From Acorus gramineus (taxonomy: Eukaryota > Streptophyta > Magnoliopsida > Acorales > Acoraceae): a DNA stretch of 64,000 nt. This document shows, piece after piece, positions 11,921 to 23,534 of the stretch (positions are counted from its first letter, which is position 1; every line of letters starts with the position of its first letter). A program made the translations under genes and the position numbers. Under the pieces are notes generated by a model. The model did not search any database and was not told the origin of the DNA. It saw nothing but the letters and a program-made list of their open reading frames with translations. The stretch spans positions 842,131 to 906,130 of the forward strand of contig JAUJYN010000026.1 of the NCBI GenBank assembly GCA_030737835.1, written 5' to 3'.

Positions 11921-14900
11921 TGTCACGCCCCAGGGCGGCCGTCCCCGGGACGCGGCAAGGGTATACATGATGTCAGCAGAGATCAATAATATACCATAAC
12001 AACAGCTAAAAAGACAACACAGACTATAAAGAGGCTGACATGATGTATACACAGAAATGCGGAAGCTAAAAAGATTGAATCTGTAAATCAACAACACTTT
12101 ACAGACTCGATACATAATCATATGTTCTGTGAGAGCCAATATATCCACAATACATCCAAATACAATCGATACTAGGTGCCCAAGCACAGAAAAAGATACA
12201 TACAATCAGAAGGAAGGATGCTGATGGCCTCAAAACTCGAGGGACGTGGCGCTACTCCGCTACTGGTGTAGTCGCTCGGGAAGCTCCTCCTTCAAGTCCG
12301 CCTCGGTAATCACTGGGGAAAATAATTATGCGAGGGGTGAGCCACACGCTCAGTGAATAGCGCAACCCATGCATCACAGTTTATATTAACCACAATTTAT
12401 CAGCAACCAGCCTCAAAGTGGCATAAACAACACAAAAGCCCTGGGGAACATCGCCGAACCACCAAACCCTCACCCTCACCCTCATCCTCACCCCTCAATA
12501 GGTGACAAAGGATGTTGGGACTTAGTAGGCTGATAATCATCCTCACACAATCCAGTAGGTCGCCAAATCGTCGGCCCACCACACCCTCACCCTCACCCCT
12601 CAATAGGTGACATAGGCTCTTGGGACTGACTAGGCTGTTGGTCACCCTTGGTCCACCGATAGTCTCTCCCCACTCCGTAGGCCGTTTGGCCACTCCCACA
12701 TTCAGCACAATCCGTCTACCAAATCAGGAGGTGCCTACTGATGGGAGCCCCTGCACGGGACGACCTTTCTAACGCTGAGGTAGTCTCTACACGGATCCAA
12801 CGAAGGGAACAGAACAGCCTATCCATCGCATATGATCCACTCGGATCTGCTGACAACACATCTCTACAACTCTAATGTCTTGAATTCTTCAGAATTCCTC
12901 CAGCGCGCATAACCAAGATGCGGGGAAATACATAAGATAATAATGAGGAAAAGAGACCTTGGGAGGGCAACCTGAGGTCCCGATATAGGACACCCCGCCA
13001 ACCAAACAAGGAACACGGAGTACCCTAGCCCGGGTCTCAATGTTTACCTCGCAAGGCCCCCTTATATTCCCCAAGGCATGCTAACAATATCACAAGCTTG
13101 CATTTAAGTAAATAAATCAAACTAATAGGACGCATGCATAGGTCGGGGCTTTCCTAGCATGATAACAAGGTGACAGGATGCACGGCTCATACACATATCC
13201 TAAGGGTGCAAGTCCCTAACATACAAGTCTAGGGTGGCATGCATTCTACACATTAATCATGCTTGCATGGTTAATATCAACTATGCTGCCCCAGGGGAGG
13301 ACGGTATACGCCCAAGTGCATATAACGCCTCCCAACTGGGTTGGGTTGTCCCACTCACCGGTAACCGGGTCGTCGCACGACCGTCCGTCAAGATCTGCAA
13401 GACAGGGTAATCAACCCGATGAGTAAAATACACAAATACTACAAAATACTCAAAAATACACAAAAAAAATACCCAACACTCGGGCAAACGTACATACGGC
13501 CTGTACGCACGCTAGCCCGAGCACCCCGACTCTCCCCCGCACCCCCGGCAACCACCCGCACGGCCACCCGCGATCGGATGCACCGCTGCGCCTCAGCCCG
13601 CGCACCTAGGCGCACCGCCGGCCCCTGCCCGCACGCCTGGACATGCTGCCAAGCCACCCGGGTGCACCGCGCGCCCACTGTGCCCCATCGCAGCAGCCCG
13701 CGCGCACACCGCACGCCCCACACTGGCCCGCGCGCACACCGCACGCACCACCGGCTCGCTCCGCGCGCACCCCGGGCGCACCTCCGCTGCCCTCTCCTCT
13801 CTCCGCGCGCACCCCGCGCGCACCACCGGCTCGCTCAGCACTCCACCGACTCGCCGCACGCCCCCGCACGGCGCCCTGCACGCAGCGCCCCATCACCCAC
13901 GACCAGCGCCCAGCACACCCGCGCCCAGCGCCCAGCACCAGCGCCCAGGACGCCCTCCAGCTCCCCCCAAGCGCACGCCCGCGCGCGCCCTGCCAACTGC
14001 TGCGCCTGTGCTGCCTGTGCTGCTGCCTGTGCTGCTGCCCTGCCCGAGATCACTAGCCACTCTGCCCGAGCACCTCTACCTCCTCTATCCGGCCACCAAT
14101 CACCTCCAACAGCCACCAATCACCCCCACAGCCACCAACGCCCAAACCCACCCTCCTAACAAGCATCTAAGCAAGAAAAGGAAGGAAAGAGAGCTTACCC
14201 AAAGGAATGAGAGGAAAGGAAGGGAACCAGAAGCTCCTCTTGCACCGAAATGCCTCCCCAAAGCCTTCCACCACCAAGATCTCCTCCTAGCCAAGAACGG
14301 GCCAAAATCTGAGGAGAAAAGAGGGGGTAAGAGGGGGCTAAACACCTCGGAATTCGAATCATAGAACACCGGGGGATAGATCGGGACCGGATCTAACCTT
14401 TCTATGTTTTGGGTTTTAAGGTCCAAGCATTCTAGGTGGCTCAAATGAAGGTTTTTGAGAGAGGGGGAGAGAGAAATTGCATTTGAGAAGATGATGAATA
14501 GTGCTAGGCAACCTTTTTAGCTCACTTAAATAAGTCAACACACTTAATTAGTGTTAACCTAGGTTTAATTAGGTTTAAGTGAGGATTAGGGTGATTTAAG
14601 TAAGCTTTGACTTGGGTCAACCCAACCACACAAAAAGACAAAAAGGGTTGACCAAGTCATGGGCCCACTTTGACCGAGTCAACTCTCCCAATGACTTTTT
14701 GCTCGGTCAAAACCCGGATACGCCCCGGAACTGTGAAATTCTGAAACATACCGGAATTCGATGAAATTTTCGTGAGTGGCTTGAAATGGCACCAGGACAC
14801 ATAATATGCAGTTAGATTTTCAATCGGAGTCCTCAAACACAGGACGATAGCTAACAGTCCAAAATTTTGCGGTTCCGATCGAAAAACGAAAAAACTCAAA

Positions 14901-14957
14901 AACTGCCAAAATGCTCCAATGGTTACCAGCAGGCCAAAAAGTGACACATATATAACA
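11921..14957 (-). mobile_element. Solo LTR (subfamily A) with perfect TCCTC duplication
   Basis: A 3037-bp LTR, minus orientation: start TGTTATATATGTGTCAC at 14957, end GGGGCGTGACA at 11921. It is flanked by TCCTC at 11916-11920 and 14958-14962, which proves insertion into the plus-strand LTR. The micro-exon lies at about 13360-13395 (minus). The usual GC-rich CGCGCAC segment is at about 13490-14020. No internal retrotransposon DNA remains. Confidence 0.96.
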
Positions 14958-14962
14958 TCCTC

Positions 14963-16691
14963 TCTCTCTCTCCCCTCCCAAACGGCCACGCCTAAATTCT
15001 TGTCTCTCTTTCTCTCTTTCTAACACACCTCCCATGTGTTTGTTTTAAATCCCCAATGCGAAGAGAAGGTGGAGGTGCTAGTGCAAGTGAGTCTTTGTCC
15101 ATGTGTTGTTGTTGTTGTTTGTTCCTCTCTCTCTCAAGCTCCCTTTCTCATGATCTTCCCCCCCCCCCCACTGATTGCAGCCATAGAGGGCTGAGGAGAG
15201 GCCGAGGTGGTGGTGGTGGTGGTGGCGGTTGAGGTGGTCGCGGGTGCGTCGAGGGCCCCCGAACCTCCCCCTTTTTGTTCCCCCTCCAAGATCTCGTCGG
15301 ATGGGATGCGCGAGGTCCCGGGTCGTAAGGTGAGTGGTTTGATTCCAATCCCCCCCCTCTCTATGGATGCGCTCGACCCGCATTGACGCACGTCGCGCAT
15401 CGATGGGGCCCCCCTTAATAATATGTAGATATTTTGCATGCTAGGGATATACATCCATGTATCGTGTATAGAGGCCCGTACATGCCTGGACACCATGTCC
15501 TGTACTTAAAAGCCTTGATCTATGCATGATCAATATGATGTATCCATGCCACATTAGACCTTGTATGCTAGGGAAATGCATCCTGACACCATGTTTCATG
15601 CTAGGAAAGCCTCGACCTATGCATGTTCCCATTTAGTTTAATTTATTTAAATCAAGATGGGATTATGTGATTATATGGTTACTAGCATGCCTTAGAGAAT
15701 ATTATAACCTTGTTGTTATAATATATGTTTCCCCGCATCTTAGTTATGCGCTCTAGAGGAATTCTTGAGAATTCATGACATTAGTAGTGTTAGAAATCGT
15801 TGTCGACGGATCCAACAGGATCGTACGCGCGTGAGTAGGCTGTCTTCTCCTTTTGGTTGGATCCGATGTAGGGACTCCCCAGCGTTAGACAGGCTGTCCT
15901 GATAGAGGGCTCCCATCTGTAGGTACCTCCGATGTGTTCGGACTGTGCTGATCGTGGAAGTATACCAGGCAAGCTACGGAGTGGAGGAGAGGCTACCGGG
16001 TGGACCAGGGGTGGAGAGCGGCCTAGTCTGAAAAGACCCATGACACCCCTAAAGGGTGAGCGTGGGGTGGATCGGCGATGTTACGACCCTCTAACTTGTG
16101 TAGTTACTCCCGTTTAGGGACTATGACTACTTTAGTGTTAATATGAGTGTGTTGGTTGTTGTTATGCATGTGTGTGATATCTCGATAAGCGAGTATTGAG
16201 GGTGGTTGTTTTCCTTTGGGTTTCTCTTTGCGAACATGGGATCGTTCTCCCCTTCGTTTGGATCCGATGTAGGGACTCCTCGGCGTTGGCTATACCTGTC
16301 AGAGGACTAGGCGGAGGCCACGAGGGTGGGAGAGGCTACCGGAGGACCAAGGGTGTAGAGCGGTGAGTTGAGGAGATCGGGTTGTAGATACTACCCGGGA
16401 GAGGGTTAACAAATGATGTCGCGAGCGTGGAATCGTTCTCCCCTTCGTTGGATCCGTGTAGTGACATCCCCGGCGTTAGACAGGCTATCCTGACAGAGGG
16501 CTCCCATCTGTAGGTACCTCCGATGGGTTCGGACAGTGCTGATCGTGGGAGTATACCAGGTAAGCTACGGAGCGGGGAGAGGCTACCGGTGGACCAGTGG
16601 TGTAGAGCAGTCTAAGTCTCTTCCCAAAGTCCCAAGATGTCTCCTTTCAGGAGTGAGGGTGTGGATGAGGCGAAGACGCGTCACCTCGTGA
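14963..16691 (+). mobile_element. Plus-strand nested LTR, part 2 of 3
   Basis: Continuation of the LTR begun at 11421. It lacks the GC-rich segment and first donor found in its relatives, running directly from the (GTG)n region (about 15205-15235) to a 39-nt version of the micro-exon that ends at GTGAGTGG near 15332. A segment with GGATCC, CTGTCCTGA and TATACCAGG motifs occurs twice (about 15860-15990 and 16445-16600). It is interrupted at 16691 by a younger LTR. Confidence 0.85.
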
Positions 16692-17691
16692 TGTTATATA
16701 TGTGTCACTTTTAGCCTTCTGGTCACCATTGGAGCATTCTGGCAGTTTTTCAGCTTTTTCTTTTTTCGATCAGAACCGCTAAAATTTTAAACTTTTAGCA
16801 ATCATCATGAGCTTGAGAACTCCGATTGAAAATCTAACTGCACATTATGTGTCCTGATGCCATTTCAAGCCACTCACGAAAATTTCATCGAATTCCGGTA
16901 ACGTTTCAGAATTTCACAGTTCTGAATCGTATCCGGGTTTTGACCAAGCGAAAAGTCATTGGGAGACTTGACCAAGTCAAAGATGACTTTGACCAAGTCA
17001 ATTTTGACCCTTGACTTGGTCAAAATCTTTTGTTTTCTAGTGTGGTTGGGTTGACTAGGGTCAAACTTCACTTAACCTAATTTTTTTTCTAAGTGTGAGT
17101 GTGTGAGTGTGTGTGTGTGTGTGTGGGTGACTTAAAGTCCACGCCCACAAATAGGAACCCCCCCTATTCATCTTCTTCTCCATCTCTCTCAAAACCTCTC
17201 ATTCCCTCTCTTTAAATCCACCTTTTGACCTAGTAGAAGGTGTTGGATTAGAAAACCCTAGAAGGAGAAAAGGAAGGTGAGGACCCGATCTATCTTTCCA
17301 TGGTGTTAGATTTCCATTTCCCTTTGTTTGACCTCCTCTCATGGCACCTTTTCTCCTCTATTTTCAGCCCCTCTTAGGCTGAGAAGAGGTCTTGGTAGTG
17401 GTGGCTTTGGTGGTAGCGTTTCGGTGCGCGAAGAGCACCCGAGTTCCTCCCCTTCCTTCCTCTCTTAGGTAAGCTTTCCTCCCCCCCCCTATTTCTTGTG
17501 TAGATGCATGTTTAGGATGTGTTTTTGGTTGTGCAAGGTGTGCATGAGTGTTTGGGGGTGTGGGAGGGCTGAGGGAGGTGGTGGAGTTGGCTCGGGCGAG
17601 CGTGCGGGGTCATCCGCGCACGTGCGCGCGAGTCCGCGCGCGCAGGCAGAGCATGCGCGCGCAGTCGGGGACGGCCGCCTGGGGCGTGACA
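16692..17691 (+). mobile_element. 1000-bp internally deleted solo LTR with perfect CGTGA duplication
   Basis: Starts TGTTATATATGTGTCAC and ends GGGGCGTGACA, flanked by CGTGA at 16687-16691 and 17692-17696. Only the first third of a normal subfamily A LTR plus its last ~30 bp remain: the GC-rich segment runs straight into GGACGGCCGCCTGGGGCGTGACA near 17665. The deleted part holds the micro-exon and third acceptor. It contains a W-box cluster (about 16930-17070), a (GT)n tract (about 17095-17125) and the first donor GTAAGC (about 17470). Confidence 0.95.
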
Positions 17692-17696
17692 CGTGA

Positions 17697-18476
17697 CCCA
17701 TTCGTTGTTCGACCATTCCCATAGATGTTGGGTCCGGTCTCGTGATGGATGTTGAAGGACATCGATGGGCGATTATCTAGACGTAGATGATCCAGTAGTG
17801 TTGAGTAGACCAGTAAGTCTGGGTCTCTTCGACCGATGGCATGGTCTCTAGGCCAGCAAATCCGGGTCTTTTCGACCAATGGTATGGTCTCTCCCCATAA
17901 GTCCCAAAAGACTCCCTCCGGGAGTGAGGGTGGGGGTGAGGTTGGTCGCGCCACCGCGTGACCCAGTTATCCATTGGGTTTCTACCCATGTTTTCCTTGA
18001 AAGGAAACTGATTATGTATTGAACTGTAGAATGGTGATTGGTTTCCAGCCACTCACTGAGCTTGTAGCTCACCCCTCGCATACTGTTTCTTTTCAGGGGC
18101 AGTGTTGGGCGTGGAGCTGGAGCTTCCTGTGGCGTGGTCTTATGGGCGTGGAGCGTTCTGCCGGCGGGTGGCGAGTGCGAGGCTGTCAGCATTCCTAGAG
18201 TCATTTTATGCTTTGTAAATCATGCATGTGGCACAGGTTGTATTTTCTTTGGTCTAGACTTGGCTTCCACAGGACATTGATTGTGTATTCGGGTCTGTAA
18301 TAATGTTTTTGATTTATAGACATTGTTATATATTATGCTTTCGCTTTTCAGTCAGTTATCATTATCTTGCTTTGCCGCTTTGTGTATTGTTGTTGGTGTC
18401 CTTATTAACCTCAGGTATTGATAGCTTATATTAAACTTTATTATTGCCATGTCTCAGGGACGCCTGGGGCGTGACA
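17697..18476 (+). mobile_element. Plus-strand nested LTR, part 3 of 3
   Basis: The 3' end of the LTR begun at 11421. It contains CACTGAGCTTGTAGCTCACC, the third acceptor TTTCTTTTCAG (about 18085-18096), and the terminus CGCCTGGGGCGTGACA ending at 18476. Confidence 0.87.
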
Positions 18477-18481
18477 AACTT

Positions 18482-19679
18482 AGACTGCTCTACACCCTTG
18501 GTCCACCGGTAGCCCTTTCCCCGGGTAGCCTCTACCTGGTATACTCCCATGGTCAGTACGTTCCCGAATGCATCGGTAGTACCTACAGATGGGAGCCCTC
18601 TGTCAGGACAGCTTTTCCCAACCCGAGAAGTTCCTACATCGGATCTGACGAAGGGGAGAACGATTCCACGCTCGCAATATCATTCGTTAGCCCTCTCCCG
18701 GATAGCCTCTACCTGGTACACTCCCACGATCAGTACGCTCCCGAACGCATCGGTGGTACCTACTGATGGGAGTCCTCTGTCAGGACAGCTACATCCCGGG
18801 CCTCTTCAACACAGACGACATTGGGAGTAAACATTCCATGTTCGCAAAGCGAACCCAATGGAAAAACACTACACTCGATAATCACATATCGATGATAGCG
18901 AACACTATTGTACTCCCACGCGGTTGCGTCGCTCAGACACAAAGGGGTGACACGCCCCAACTACCGGCTTAACAAACCGTTAAGATAATGAATCCTCCTG
19001 AATTCCAAACGAGTGCATCGCTCGGATGCACGGGCGATTACATTGCTAGCGCTCTAACTAATAAGGTACAACCCGACAGCGGGTGATACCCACGCCTATT
19101 CCAGATAGGCCTATCAGGTTCTTTTAACATGTGCATATAAATATATCCAAGAGAATTTTATATCTAGCTATGTGCATGAACCATATGCACAATCATCTAA
19201 TAATTATAGGGACACTCCCTAACATGGATTTACATCATAATAAATCATACAACATGCATACATGGTCATTAATCACATAAACATACAAAATATACTCTAA
19301 CATGCGTTGGATATCGCCAACTTAAAAGAAAGGGTCAAGCGCGATCTCACGCACTAACAGGTGCATGCCAATATTCCAAACGAACCTGAGTCGAGTAGGA
19401 AATCACATCTACTTACTCAGTTCGTTTAGAGGGGGAGGGCGAGAGAGATCATCATCTCATAAAGCTGGTCATAGCTTTGCCCCATTAGCATGGGCGCAAC
19501 AACTACACCACGCCCTCGAGTCTTATCGCAAGGGAATATTAGGCAGGTGCCCGTTATTAACCCAGACTTAATCATGTTCGATATTCCAATTAATATGGTG
19601 AGAGTAGTATTACAATACTACCTAAGGCATGCCATATTCTATACATCCATACACATTACAAAAAATACATGCCCATACT
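18482..19679 (-). mobile_element. Old LTR (host of the nest), part 2 of 3
   Basis: Resumes the LTR interrupted at 11420, starting TAGACTGCTCTACACC. It carries the same ~177-bp internal duplication as the 2037 LTR, with CTGTCAGGACAG at about 18600 and 18778. It is interrupted after CATACT at 19679 by another plus-strand LTR. Confidence 0.87.
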
Positions 19680-22391
19680 TGTTATGCCTGTGTCATTTGG
19701 AGCGCTCTGATTGAAAATTTGGCTACATAATTTTTCTCCTCGAAGTTATGTATTTCCAATTTGGTATTTGGATTTGATTTTTTTAAAATCCAAGATGAAG
19801 AGGTTTAAATATGATTTTATTATGAGATGTCCAGTTTTGAGTTAACTTTCATACAAAAGTGGAATTAGATCAACTGGATTCATGTAGTAAAAGTTATGGG
19901 TATTTTTCCAAGTATACCCCAGGATGGAAATTCTGGCAGCAGCCCTATTCAATGTTTATCTCTAATTTCGGAATAGCTAGAGGGATTATTTGATCTTGGC
20001 ATAAACATGAAAGTTGTAGATAATCTTCTTGGCTTTCCAACAGATTTTGAATTGTGCAATTCGGAGCTATATTGAGGAAGTTATGGCTGTTCTAGTGAAG
20101 CATGTACAGAATTTCTGGTCAAGGACGACTTAGTCATTTCTATCCCTCTTTAGATATTTATGTGCCCCAAAATATCTCTCCCTCTCTCTCTCCCACATCC
20201 CACGTCCATTTTCTTGGCTCTCTCTTCTCTCTGTTTCAAAGCCCCCCCAAGGTGTTTGTGTTATTTCCTCAAAGAGAAGGAGAAGGTGGAGGAGGAAGTG
20301 TTGGTGAGGGTTTGTGTAGGTGTTGTTGTTGTTGTTGATCTCTCCTCTCTAGCTCCCTCTCATGACCCTTCCCCCCCTGTTTTCAGCCAAGAAGGGGCGA
20401 GGAGAGGCTGAAGAGGTGGTGGTGGTTGAGGTGGTCGTGTGCGTCGAGAGCCCTGCATCCCCCCCTTTCCCTTTCCCTCTTTTGGTAAGTCCTCTTCCCC
20501 TTCTTTTTGATTTTTAGGGTTGTTCGGATGGTTAGGGTGTTCATGCATGCTATGCATATGAGTTAGAGTGTGTGTGAGGGGTTGGGGAGGGTTAAAAAGG
20601 GGTAAAGGAAGGCTGGGCGTGCGTAGGGGGTTGTCTGCGCACTTGCGCGCGCAGGCGCGCACGTAGAAGGGCACTGGCAGGCGCAAGGTGCGCGTGGAGT
20701 GGGCGCGCGGGTGCGCGCGGGCGCTGGCGCGAGCGGGGGTGCGCGCGAGCATGCGTGCGCGCGGGGCAGTGCGCCTGGGCATGCGCCTGGGCGCGGGGCT
20801 GGGGGCCATTGCGTGTGCATGCGCGTGCGTGCGCGTGCTGGGGCATGCGCGGGGTTCTGCTCGGGCGCGCAGTGCACGCGAGGGCGCGCGGGTAGGCGCG
20901 CGGCAGTGCGCCAAGGGTGCTGGGGCGCGTGCGTGCGTGCGTATGTGTGCGTGCGCGTGCGGGGGGCCATGCGTGTGGCTGCCCGAGGGTTCGGGTAGGT
21001 GTCGGGGCACTCGGACTCGCGTGCTCGCATGCGTGCGAGTCCGTATGCATGCTTGTCCGAGTATTTGGTATTTCTAGTAAATTTCATGTATATTTGTGTA
21101 GTTTACTCACCATATTGAATGCCCATGTCTTGCAGATCTTGGCGAACGGTCACGCAACGACCCGGGTTGCGGTGAGTGGGTCAATCCAACCCAGTAGGGA
21201 GGCGTTCGATGCACGTAGGCGTGCATTGCCCACCCCTGGGGCACCATAATTGTATATTAACTTGTGCAAATGAAAAACTATGTTAATGCATGTTTTACTA
21301 TGATGTAACCATGCCATATTAGACATTGTATGCTAGGGATATACATCCATGTATCATGTATAGAGGCCCATACATGTCTAGAAGCCTTGATCTATGCATG
21401 TTTCCCATTTAGTTTTAATTTAATTAAATCAAAATGAGATTATGTTGGTATAAGCATGCCTTAGCAAATATTATAACCTTGTTATTATAATATATGTTTC
21501 CCCGCATCTCAGTTATGCGCCCTGGAGGAATTCTTGAGAATTCATGACATTAGTAGTGTTAGAAATCGTTGTCGACGGATCCAAGAGGATCGTATCCGTG
21601 TGAGTAGGCTGTTTTCTCCCCTTCGTTGGATCCGAGTAGGGACTCCCCGGCGTTGGGAAAGCTGTCCTGACAGAGGGCTCCCATCTGTAGGTACCACCGA
21701 TGCGTTCGGAGGGTACTGATCGTGGGAGTATACCAGGTAGAGGCTATGCGAGGGAGAGGCTACTGGTGGACAAGGGTGGAGAGCAGTCTAGTCTGTCCCA
21801 AAAGGCCCATGTCACCCCTAAAGGGTGAGGGTGAGGGTGGGGTGGGTCGGCGGTGTTACGACCCACTAGCTTGTACAGTTCCTCCCGTTTAGGGACTTTA
21901 ATTATTATAAGGTTAATATGAGTTGTGTTGCATAGATTGCGCCATTCACTGAGCGTGTGGCTCACCCCTCGCATATTCTTTTCCTCCAGTTGTTACTGAG
22001 TCGGATCTGAAGGAGGAGCTCCCCGAGGCATCACATCAGTAGCGGAGCAGCGTTCACGTTTTGGGTTCTGCGAGTGAGAGGACATCAGCATCCCCTTCTT
22101 TGCTTGTATGTATTGTTATCCGTGCTTGGGCACAACACTTGTATATGGATGTCTTTGTTTATATTGGCTCTCACAGGACAGTTGATTATGTATTCTGGTC
22201 TGTAATATGTCTTTGAATTACAGACTTAGTCGTTTAAGCTTCCGCTATATGTATATATATTATGTCAGCTACATTATTGATTGTGTTGTCATTTTCGATG
22301 TTGTTTAGAGTCTTTTATTGATCTCCTGTATGGACTGCTGATATTATATATATTTGCCACGTATCGGGGACGGCCGCCCTGGGGCGTGACA
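19680..22391 (+). mobile_element. Plus-strand LTR with B-type start and A-type 3' half
   Basis: Starts TGTTATGCCTGTGTCATTTGG and ends GGGGCGTGACA (2712 bp). The 5' third matches subfamily B; the GC-rich segment and everything after it match the LTR at 56261. Micro-exon 21136-21171 (36 nt), donor at 20485 and third acceptor (about 21990) are intact. The left flank is ATACT; the right flank has lost a few bases compared with the uninterrupted homologue near 4045-4060, so no duplication is left. Confidence 0.92.
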
Positions 22392-23260
22392 GGGGGCATG
22401 CAACACAATCATTCATACATGAATACAATACATGTATATAAGCCTAGCATGCAAGATATCTACATATTATAGCTTAAGCATGGCCATACTACTTATCTAC
22501 ACAAGTAGTATAGCTAGGGGGCCCATCGATGCACGACGCGCGACTACGCGCGTCGAGCGCATCCCGAGAGGGGGGGGGGATTGGAATCGAACCACTCACC
22601 GATACCCGGATCGCCGCGCGTCCGGTCTACGAGATCTGTAAAACACAACCAATGATCCATAATTAAATTATGGAACCTCCTATCACACATATAAGCTTAC
22701 TTCATGAAGACCCTAACCCTTGATACTTCCATATTATCACCCAAGACACATGCAACCAACTCTTTGACACTCAACCAAGCAAAACTGTTAAACCTGCTGC
22801 AACCAGCCCTACTAATTGGTCTTCACAGCACCCAATACACTTCCACAAATTATGAAATAAATCATGCACATTCTATGATATGCTGGGATCATAATCCATG
22901 AAGACATTAGAACCTAATTTTGCCTCTACAAGCCTGAAACAAATCATTTCCCGAAGCAGGTCAATTCCTACGCGAATCTGGACAGGTCATGCAAAACTGG
23001 TTCTAACTTACACCACAGATATCATAATGACCCCAAATTTCATATATAACATCTAGACACATAGATGATCAAATCATAAGAAGACATAATCCTAAATATA
23101 TCTCTAAATACTAGATTCACTGAGATCTTTAAAAGACAGTGAGCTGCCTTACCGAAACAGGGGAAGGGAATTGGGGAGATGCGGGGTTCTCGACACACCC
23201 ACGACCACCTCAACCACCACCACCACTACCACCATCTCTTCAGCCTCTCCACCAGCCCTT
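22392..23260 (-). mobile_element. Old LTR (host of the nest), part 3 of 3, truncated
   Basis: Continues the LTR interrupted at 19679 and aligns with 4054-4920 of the 2037 LTR. It breaks off at about 23260 inside the (CCA)n region. The ~30 bp after it (to 23289) is not LTR. The 5' end of this LTR was therefore lost by deletion. Confidence 0.82.
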
Positions 23261-23289
23261 TTTCCAAGACATCCTTCTACAAGTGGGTT

Positions 23290-23534
23290 TGTCACGCTCC
23301 AAGGCGGCTGTCCCCGAGACGTGACAATATATAAAGTATCAGCTATCAATTTCAAGAGGTCAACAATGACTCGAATAAATAACACACAAAGCTGGCAAAT
23401 CAATGATAACTGATAGTTCAACTAAAATGTGGAAACATAAAAATATCAATAAATCTGTAAACCAAAAACATTATGACGGACTCGAATACACAATCACTGT
23501 CATGTGAGAGGCAAGTCTAGTCCAAATAAAGTAC
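23290..23534 (-). mobile_element. Minus-strand B-type LTR, part 1 of 2
   Basis: Begins with a mutated terminus TGTCACGCTCCAAGGCGGC. It is split by the younger LTR at 23535 and resumes at 26961. Only GGTT is shared between the left flank (23286-23289) and the right flank (30391-30394), so the target duplication is uncertain. Confidence 0.85.

Noticed and set aside
12465-12600. Telomere-like CCCTCACCCTCACCC repeats
   Set aside because: The unit is CCCTCA, not the plant telomere repeat. It occurs at the same place in every LTR as a family feature.
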